A program made the translations under genes and the position numbers. Shown here piece after piece: positions 42,604-47,611 of a stretch of 47,611 nt of DNA. The stretch covers positions 1 to 47,611 of the forward strand of contig CANGTM010000006.1 in assembly GCA_947456825.1 (NCBI GenBank), in the 5' to 3' direction. The notes under the pieces are model-generated. The model saw only the letters and a list, made by a program, of their open reading frames with translations, was not told the DNA's origin and did not search any database. The stretch comes from Chitinophagaceae bacterium. Its GTDB lineage: Bacteria; Bacteroidota; Bacteroidia; Chitinophagales; Chitinophagaceae. Every line of letters starts with the position of its first letter. The first letter of the stretch is position 1.

Positions 42604-42634
42604 CTTTTATAAGACCTGTTTTTAAGGGGGCGGT

Positions 42635-43183
42635 TTAATTATCCAGTAAAAAGCGTTCTATTTTTTTAGCGGCGTGATGGTAACTGGCCTTAAGAGCTCC
42701 TTCGCTGGTTTCCAATACCTTGCTCATTTCTTCGTAGGGCATTTCATCGAAGTAACGAAGCGAAAATACGACTCGTTGTTTTTCGGGTAATTGCTGAATG
42801 GCCAGCTGCAGTTTCCACTCTAGTTTTTGCGCATCGAAATGGGGGTCGGCCTTGAGCTGTCGTTCCATTCCGTTTTCTTCGTCGCTAAGGTGTAGCGTGG
42901 CTTTTTTCTTTTGCTGCTCTATAAAGCTCAGGCATTCATTGGTGGCAATTCGGTAGAGCCAGGTGTAGAGTTGACTTTCTTCTCTGAACTTATCGAGGGC
43001 ATTCCAGACCCTGATCCAAACATTCTGTAAAAGGTCGTTGCTGTCTTCGTGGGTAACGACCAGTCGGCGAATATGCCAATAAAGCCGCTCCTGGTATTTT
43101 TTTAGTAGGTCGGTAAAGGCGGCTTCTCGGGTGGCGGGCACTCGAAAGCGAAGCAAGATTTCGTTATCGGATTGATCGGCCAT
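42635..43183 (-). CDS. ECF-type RNA polymerase sigma factor
   Basis: Sigma-70 family extracytoplasmic-function factor of 182 residues. Region 2 (about 25-95) includes the -10 recognition helix DLLQNVWIRVWNALDKF and TWLYRIATNECLSF; region 4 (about 120-180) has LPEKQRVVFSLRYFDEMPYEEMS and a helix-turn-helix ending GALKASYHHA. It should direct core polymerase to promoters of an envelope-stress or related regulon. An in-frame TTG precedes the ATG by three bases; ATG 43183 is chosen. A one-mismatch box TATCTTTA (43207-43214) lies 23 bases upstream. Heads a three-gene operon. Confidence 0.93.
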   Translation of the reverse strand: MADQSDNEILLRFRVPATREAAFTDLLKKYQERLYWHIRRLVVTHEDSNDLLQNVWIRVWNALDKFREESQLYTWLYRIATNECLSFIEQQKKKATLHLSDEENGMERQLKADPHFDAQKLEWKLQLAIQQLPEKQRVVFSLRYFDEMPYEEMSKVLETSEGALKASYHHAAKKIERFLLDN

Positions 43184-43223
43184 CAAGGTCTGCCGTAGTT
43201 AGACCTTAAAGATAGCGTAAGGT

Positions 43224-44180
43224 TTAACCTTTGCGTTGCAGGGCTTTTTCAGCGGCGGCCACAATATCGGGTACGTCCAGTCCGTATTTCTTGAGCAACT
43301 GTGCGGGGGTGCCGCTTTCACCAAAGGTGTCGCGGGTGCCCACGTACTCAATGGGTACCGGACAATGTTTGGCCGCTACTTGGGCAATAGAGTCGCCCAA
43401 TCCTCCATAAATACTATGTTCTTCGGCGGTAACCGCGCAACCAGTTTTTGTAAGGGACGCTATTACAGCCGCCTCATCGAGGGGCTTGATGGTATGTATG
43501 TTGATGACCTCTACACTGATTCCTTTCTCTTCTAAGAGGGCACCTGCTTGTATAGCGTTCCATACCAGATGGCCGCAAGCAAAAATGCTTATGTCTTTAC
43601 CGGTAGAGAAATGCTGGGCTTTTCCTAACTCAAAAGGGCGGTCACTGGTAAAAATGGGCCAGGCCGGACGACCAAAGCGTAGGTAAACGGGCCCTTTAGT
43701 TTCGGCGATGGCTTCGGTGGCCGCTTTGGTTTGTGCATAATCGCAAGGCACCACTACGGTCATACCCGGGAGCATCTTCATCATGCCAATATCTTCTAAG
43801 ATCTGGTGCGTAGCGCCGTCTTCGCCAAGCGTAAGACCTGCATGCGAAGCACAGATCTTTACATTTTTTTCGCTGTAGGCAACACTTTGTCTGATCTGAT
43901 CGTAAACGCGTCCGGTGGAGAAATTGGCAAAAGTGGTTGTAAAGGGAATCTTGCCTCCAATTGTAAGACCGGCTGCCACTCCGATCATATTAGCTTCGGC
44001 AATTCCACATTGAATGAACCGATCCGGAAATTCTTTCATGAACTGATTGAGTTTAAGGGAGCCCGCCAGGTCGGCGGTTAGGGCCACTATATTCGCATTT
44101 TTGCGTGCGGCCTCTACAATACCATCCCCAAAACCACTTCGGGTGTCTTTCGTACCGGTCGATTGAATATCTTTTAACAT
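43224..44180 (-). CDS. Transketolase, C-terminal subunit (split form)
   Basis: A 318-residue protein corresponding to the pyrimidine-binding and C-terminal domains of transketolase; the thiamine-diphosphate-binding N-terminal half is absent. Visible are CGIAEANMIGVAAGL with the catalytic Glu, the FTTTFANFSTGRVYDQIRQS order, HAGLTLGEDGATHQ, PVYLRFGR and the C-terminal EEHSIYGGLG. In split transketolases the N-terminal subunit is usually next door, but here the upstream neighbour is galE and the downstream one the sigma operon, so the partner must be elsewhere. Relation to DXP synthase or pyruvate dehydrogenase beta is less likely given the GEDG motif. Confidence 0.9.
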   Translation of the reverse strand: MLKDIQSTGTKDTRSGFGDGIVEAARKNANIVALTADLAGSLKLNQFMKEFPDRFIQCGIAEANMIGVAAGLTIGGKIPFTTTFANFSTGRVYDQIRQSVAYSEKNVKICASHAGLTLGEDGATHQILEDIGMMKMLPGMTVVVPCDYAQTKAATEAIAETKGPVYLRFGRPAWPIFTSDRPFELGKAQHFSTGKDISIFACGHLVWNAIQAGALLEEKGISVEVINIHTIKPLDEAAVIASLTKTGCAVTAEEHSIYGGLGDSIAQVAAKHCPVPIEYVGTRDTFGESGTPAQLLKKYGLDVPDIVAAAEKALQRKG

Positions 44181-44185
44181 AGAAG

Positions 44186-44193
44186 CAAAAGTA
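44186..44193 (-). promoter_or_regulatory. -7 promoter core (TACTTTTG) of the transketolase subunit gene
   Basis: Exact minus-strand TAnnTTTG ending 5 bases before the ATG at 44180; predicts a leaderless or nearly leaderless mRNA, independent of galE. Confidence 0.5.
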
Positions 44194-44232
44194 AGTGCGA
44201 GCCACTAAGTCAAAAAAAATATACCGGTCGAT

Positions 44233-45270
44233 TTATGCACCAAAGACCGTCTTTTTATCACGAAGCTTTTGTTCCCAGGTCCAGGCCGTACTCATGATGT
44301 CGTTCAAGGTGTAGCGAGTTTGCCATCCCAGTACCGATCGCGCTCGGTCGTTATTGGCATAAATGGCTATCACATCGCCTGGCCGGCGGGGTCCGATCTC
44401 GTAGCGAAGAGGCAGGCCGCTGGCCTGTTCAAAGGCGGAAATGGCTTCGAGTACTGTGTTGCCGGTGCCTGTACCCAAATTAAAGACCTCGCAGGCTTCT
44501 TTATTTTTCTCTTCTTCTAAATAACGAAGGGCCAGCGTATGCGCATGGGCCAGATCGCAGACATGAATGTAATCGCGAATGCAAGAGCCGTCGCGGGTGG
44601 GGTAGTCGGTGCCGTGCACCAGTAGCTTATCAATTTTTCCGATGGCCGTTTGTGTAATGGCCGGAACCAGATTTTGGGGCTTGCCCAGTGGAAGTTCTCC
44701 CAATAGGGCCGAGGGGTGGGCTCCGGCCGGGTTAAAATAGCGTAATAAGATATGGGTAGCCGCCGAGTTACGTGCGTAGTCTTGTATGATCTGTTCGCTG
44801 ATCTGTTTAGTAGACCCGTAGGGTGATTCGGCTCTTTTGATCGGGGTAGCTTCCGTAACGGGTATTTGATCGGGATTGCCATACACGGTGCAAGAAGAAG
44901 AAAATACAAAGTGAGAGACGCCGAACTCATCTATGCATTTGAGCAGATTGACCAGCGATTGCAGATTGTTATCGAAATAGAGCAGCGGATTTTCGACCGA
45001 CTCGCCCACTGCTTTATAGGCTGCAAAGTGGATGGCTCCGGAAATATCGGGATGCTCTTCGAAAACGGCATAGGTATCATCGTAATTACAGAGGTCGATC
45101 TTATAATGCTTGACCGATTTGCCGGTGATCTCAGTGACCGCTTGCAGGGCAGCGGCATGCGAGCGTGAATTATTATCGATACAGATAACCTCGTAGCCGT
45201 TCTCGATAAGATCGATGATCGTGTGCGAACCAATGTAGCCGCAGCCTCCGGTAACAACAATTTTAGACAT
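44233..45270 (-). CDS. galE: UDP-glucose 4-epimerase
   Basis: NAD-dependent extended SDR interconverting UDP-glucose and UDP-galactose for sugar catabolism and surface polysaccharides. The 345-residue protein has the Rossmann start TGGCGYIGSHT, the HFAAYKAVGES segment, the FSSSCTVYG serine strand, the catalytic YGSTK (Y-x-x-x-K), RYFNPAGAHPS and the substrate-binding YPTRDGSCIRDYIHV. Full length. No strong promoter octamer was found; an eight-base A/T run at about 44211-44218 follows the gene and may help terminate it. Confidence 0.95.
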   Translation of the reverse strand: MSKIVVTGGCGYIGSHTIIDLIENGYEVICIDNNSRSHAAALQAVTEITGKSVKHYKIDLCNYDDTYAVFEEHPDISGAIHFAAYKAVGESVENPLLYFDNNLQSLVNLLKCIDEFGVSHFVFSSSCTVYGNPDQIPVTEATPIKRAESPYGSTKQISEQIIQDYARNSAATHILLRYFNPAGAHPSALLGELPLGKPQNLVPAITQTAIGKIDKLLVHGTDYPTRDGSCIRDYIHVCDLAHAHTLALRYLEEEKNKEACEVFNLGTGTGNTVLEAISAFEQASGLPLRYEIGPRRPGDVIAIYANNDRARSVLGWQTRYTLNDIMSTAWTWEQKLRDKKTVFGA

Positions 45271-45325
45271 AGGGTAAGTTACACGGCAAAACTCCGTAAT
45301 TCTCTTTAAAGTAGGCTACGAAAGA

Positions 45326-46537
45326 TCAAAAGAAACGCATGAGCCAGTAGATCAGACCGGCGAGCAGCGCACTAACGGGGATGGTCAGTATCCAAGCCCA
45401 GATCAAATTGATGGTTACGCCCCAGCGTACGGCCGACAAACGTTTGGTGGCACCCACACCTATAATGGCTCCGGTAATGGTGTGGGTAGTGCTCACTGGG
45501 ATCTTAAGGGCCTCTGTCATAAATAATGTGATGGCTCCTGCGGTCTCGGCGGCCACCCCTTCGAAGGGAGTTACCTTGGTAATGCGGGTGCCCATGGTCT
45601 TAACGATCTTCCACCCCCCGCTCATGGTGCCCAGGCCAATGGCAGCGTAACAAGCGATGGGAACCCATTGAGGCATTTCTTCGAAGCTGGAGATATTGCC
45701 TCCGGCGATCAATGCAGCCGTAATGATACCCATTACTTTTTGAGCGTCGTTACCACCATGGCCAATGCTAAAGGCGGCCGAAGAAACCAATTGTAGTTTT
45801 TTAAACCAGAGGTTGGAGCGATGGGCGTTGAGTTTGCTTAGGTACAGCGCAAAGAAGGCCATGGTCAGTAAGATCAGGGCCAGTAATATCCACTTAAAGT
45901 TCTTAGAATAGAAAATCACTTGTACCCAATAGTTCTGGTAATCGGTCTTGCCGGAAAGCTTTGTAGCATCGACAACCAGGTTCGCTTGCAGAAAATAAAC
46001 AACATAAGCAATAACGAGAACAGAAAAGATCTTAGAGGTCCAGCCTTGACGAAACGAACTCAAGAACCATAGCGACATAATAAAGGCCATGAGCATACCG
46101 ATGAGTGGGGCCAGAACAATAAAGCTCACCGTTTTCATGATCACCGTCGTGTTGACCGCGTCCATGCCTGCTGCGGCAATGCCTGCTCCGGCAAATCCAC
46201 CAATGAGCGTGTGCGAAGAAGAAGAGGGTATGCCGAACCACCAGGTCAGCAGGTTCCAAGCAATGGCCGCGATAAGGCCAGCAAAGATCACCTGCATCAT
46301 AATAGCTGATTCGACTTTATTGGCATCTACCGTTTTGGCAACGGTGTTAGCTACGCCATGGTCCTTAAAAATAAAATAGGCGACCGAATTAAAGATGGCG
46401 GCCCATAGCACAGCTTGAAACGGAGTTAGTACTTTGGTAGATACCACCGTAGCGATCGAGTTGGCAGCATCATGAAAACCATTTATGTAATCGAATACCA
46501 GCGCCAGCACGATAATGGAGATCAGAAAGGGGGTCAT
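45326..46537 (-). CDS. pit: PiT family inorganic phosphate transporter
   Basis: Inner-membrane phosphate carrier of 403 residues with about ten helices and the duplicated PiT signature: GFHDAANSIATVVSTKVL near residue 20 and GGNDAQKVMGIITAAL in the second half, with SSSHTLIGGFAGAGIA and STTHTITGAIIGVGATK as the paired re-entrant loops. It imports phosphate, probably as metal phosphate with protons or sodium. The frame extends upstream to 46597 but enters the preceding DUF47 gene; ATG 46537 (MTPFLISI) is chosen, 8 bases after the DUF47 stop codon. Confidence 0.94.
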   Translation of the reverse strand: MTPFLISIIVLALVFDYINGFHDAANSIATVVSTKVLTPFQAVLWAAIFNSVAYFIFKDHGVANTVAKTVDANKVESAIMMQVIFAGLIAAIAWNLLTWWFGIPSSSSHTLIGGFAGAGIAAAGMDAVNTTVIMKTVSFIVLAPLIGMLMAFIMSLWFLSSFRQGWTSKIFSVLVIAYVVYFLQANLVVDATKLSGKTDYQNYWVQVIFYSKNFKWILLALILLTMAFFALYLSKLNAHRSNLWFKKLQLVSSAAFSIGHGGNDAQKVMGIITAALIAGGNISSFEEMPQWVPIACYAAIGLGTMSGGWKIVKTMGTRITKVTPFEGVAAETAGAITLFMTEALKIPVSTTHTITGAIIGVGATKRLSAVRWGVTINLIWAWILTIPVSALLAGLIYWLMRFF

Positions 46538-46545
46538 GGAGCTGA

Positions 46546-47196
46546 TTAAGCGTATTTGATAATGATGGATTCGATCACATTGCTGGCATCTTCGCATTTG
46601 TCGGTGGCCAGCTCCATTACCTGATAGATCTCGCGGATCTTGATGACCTCTTTGGCATTTTCTTCGATAGCGAAGAGTCTTTCTATGCTCATATCGAACA
46701 CATCGTCAGCCTGATTTTCGATACTGTTTATTTTGATCATAGCCTCAGTAATGGCCTTGATATTTTTCATATCACGCAATTGAGTAACAGCTATTTTGAT
46801 CTGTTGACAACCTTGTTCAATGAGCTCTGCAAATTTTTGCATGCCCATGTCGTTGGTGTTGACACGATAGAAGTTCATCTTTTTGGCCGATCCATAAATA
46901 TAGTCGGCGATATCATCTAGAGAGGTGGCCAGCGCATGGATATCCTCGCGATCAAAGGGGGTAATAAAGTTGCGCCCCAATTCTGTGAAAAGGTTATGGG
47001 TCAGGTCGTCATTTTGGTGCTCAAGGTCTTCGATAACGGCGATCAGTGCGACCCTTTTGTCGATGTCATGCTCTGCCACTACGGCCTTGAGCTGAGTGCC
47101 CATGATCGACAAGTTTTCGGCTACTTGTTCGAAAAGTTCGAAGAACACAGCATTCTTGGGCATAAAGATCTTGAGGAAGGAGTTGAGTCCGGACAT
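46546..47196 (-). CDS. DUF47 family PhoU-like regulator of the phosphate transporter
   Basis: Cytoplasmic all-helical protein of 216 residues, PhoU fold. Metal-binding type E/D-rich motifs characteristic of the family are present: EDLEHQNDDLTHNLF (about 52-66), PFDREDIHALATSLDDIADY (about 79-98) and IENQADDVF, plus the C-terminal ATDKCEDASNVIESI. DUF47 proteins are nearly always encoded with a PiT transporter and are thought to modulate it. It is the first gene of the two-gene unit. A one-mismatch promoter box (TAAATTGA) and a short inverted repeat lie directly upstream. Confidence 0.92.
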   Translation of the reverse strand: MSGLNSFLKIFMPKNAVFFELFEQVAENLSIMGTQLKAVVAEHDIDKRVALIAVIEDLEHQNDDLTHNLFTELGRNFITPFDREDIHALATSLDDIADYIYGSAKKMNFYRVNTNDMGMQKFAELIEQGCQQIKIAVTQLRDMKNIKAITEAMIKINSIENQADDVFDMSIERLFAIEENAKEVIKIREIYQVMELATDKCEDASNVIESIIIKYA

Positions 47197-47488
47197 GCGT
47201 TCAATTTAGCCCCGTTGAACAGTTTGGGTTGGTCAACAGGAAGTGAATTGCGAAAATACAGTATGTGGGGTGGGGGTTTGTCCCCTAGAAATAATTAATG
47301 TTAATTTAATATCCGCTCAGTCTAAGCCAAAGAGGGGCTAGACCAGTAGAAGAGGAATATATTTAAGGCCTTATAAATCAAAACCTTACAACTGTTAACA
47401 TTACGGTAATAATGCGATAATGATAGCTTAACCCTGCATTCAAGTGTAGTTAATTTGATTGCTACACTTTTGCCTCAAATTGATTCAC
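47197..47488. other. 292-base AT-rich intergenic region with several inverted repeats
   Basis: The longest gene-free stretch in the window, between two divergent units. It contains GTTCAA (47199-47204) and TTGAAC (47215-47220) separated by 10 bases beside the DUF47 start; a near-palindrome around AAGGCCTT (47361-47377); and an 8-bp inverted repeat by the right-hand gene (separate entry). No tRNA, small RNA or open reading frame of note was seen. Confidence 0.6.
47442..47469. promoter_or_regulatory. 8-bp inverted repeat, candidate operator before the SusC-type gene
   Basis: AAGTGTAG (47442-47449) and CTACACTT (47462-47469) are perfect inverted copies with a 12-base AT-rich spacer. The right arm overlaps a one-mismatch -7 box, CACTTTTG (47465-47472), which ends 16 bases before the ATG at 47489. 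The layout suits a dimeric regulator; a hairpin is possible too. Confidence 0.4.
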
Positions 47489-47611
47489 ATGCTGGCAAGG
47501 GTTAGATTCTTACTTACAACAATCGTTCTTCTACAGTCCCTGTGGGTTGCCGCTCAATCTGTACCGGTTGCGGGTAAAATTACCAATGTTCGAAACGAGC
47601 CCTTGCTGGGC
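47489..47611 (+). CDS. N-terminus of a secreted/outer-membrane protein with a carboxypeptidase-regulatory-like domain (SusC/TonB-receptor-like)
   Basis: Only 41 residues are inside the window. They form a signal peptide (MLARVRFLLTTIVLLQSL, cleavage near VAAQS) followed by VAGKITNVRNEPLLG, which matches the opening beta strands of the carboxypeptidase-regulatory-like domain found at the N-terminus of SusC-type TonB-dependent receptors and many other Bacteroidota outer-membrane proteins. The rest, including any plug or barrel, is missing, so the exact type is open. An inverted repeat overlaps its likely promoter. Confidence 0.65.
   Translation, partial: MLARVRFLLTTIVLLQSLWVAAQSVPVAGKITNVRNEPLLG

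Noticed and set aside
43224-44180. Truncated full-length transketolase (pseudogene)
   Set aside because: The start, motifs and length match the normal C-terminal subunit of split transketolases, and a promoter sits directly upstream.
47265-47340. G-rich and C-rich runs as a phosphate-gene terminator or riboswitch
   Set aside because: Only a 4-5-bp stem can be drawn, without a T run on either strand in the right place.

Overview
The window is an ordinary chromosomal stretch of a member of the Bacteroidota, most likely of the Chitinophagales (Chitinophagaceae-like). The reasons are the recurrent TAnnTTTG promoter core in front of genes, the absence of Shine-Dalgarno boxes, an S46 dipeptidyl-peptidase, a bacterial GH3 protein, a lone ECF sigma/anti-sigma operon with Y-F-E-Q motifs, and a SusC-type N-terminus at the right edge. 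The placement below phylum is inference. Coding density is very high: no gene-free stretch exceeds 300 bases. I see no tRNA, rRNA, CRISPR array, prophage or insertion sequence.

Layout. 1-636: cut-off thioredoxin-like protein. 687-5846: metF (minus), then lptB, adenosine deaminase, a GH3 acyl-acid amido synthetase and fabG (plus). 5850-9343 (minus): paaZ, an enoyl-CoA hydratase and an AlkA-like DNA glycosylase. 9422-12577 (plus): a small lipoprotein, a membrane-anchored endonuclease/exonuclease/phosphatase protein and cysS. 12574-16866 (minus): a periplasmic DPP7-type peptidase, a dipeptide epimerase and a YitT protein. 16959-18302: GH18 lipoprotein. 18258-21877 (minus): an RND/MMPL exporter, obgE and a tiny zinc-ribbon protein coupled to obgE. 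21986-25052: recO, an amidohydrolase (minus) and prfA. 25155-27145 (minus): gcvH-VanZ, a cyclophilin and an unknown conserved protein. 27283-28560: serS. 28547-33220 (minus): POT and OPT peptide transporters and an AlkB-type hydroxylase. 33322-41459 (plus): purD, the shape/elongation cluster mreB-mreC-mreD-PBP2-rodA and a metallo-beta-lactamase-fold protein. 41483-43183 (minus): ECF sigma factor, anti-sigma-like protein and Spy-like protein. 43224-47196 (minus): half-transketolase, galE, PiT phosphate transporter and its DUF47 partner. 47489-end: start of an outer-membrane receptor-like gene.

How the genes fit together. Two themes stand out beyond housekeeping. The first is peptide use: secreted DPP7 makes dipeptides, POT and OPT carriers can import peptides, and the dipeptide epimerase handles D/L dipeptides. 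The second is cell-wall elongation, with the whole elongasome core in one overlapping run. The most informative non-coding signal is the promoter architecture: fifteen transcription-unit starts carry an exact TAnnTTTG only 4-25 bases before the start codon, implying very short or absent 5' leaders, and these boxes help choose several start codons. Other signals are a three-armed set of mutually exclusive inverted repeats after prfA and an 8-bp inverted repeat over the promoter region of the last gene. I found no clear previously undescribed defence or mobile system; the best candidates for something new are small conserved proteins and regulatory structures.
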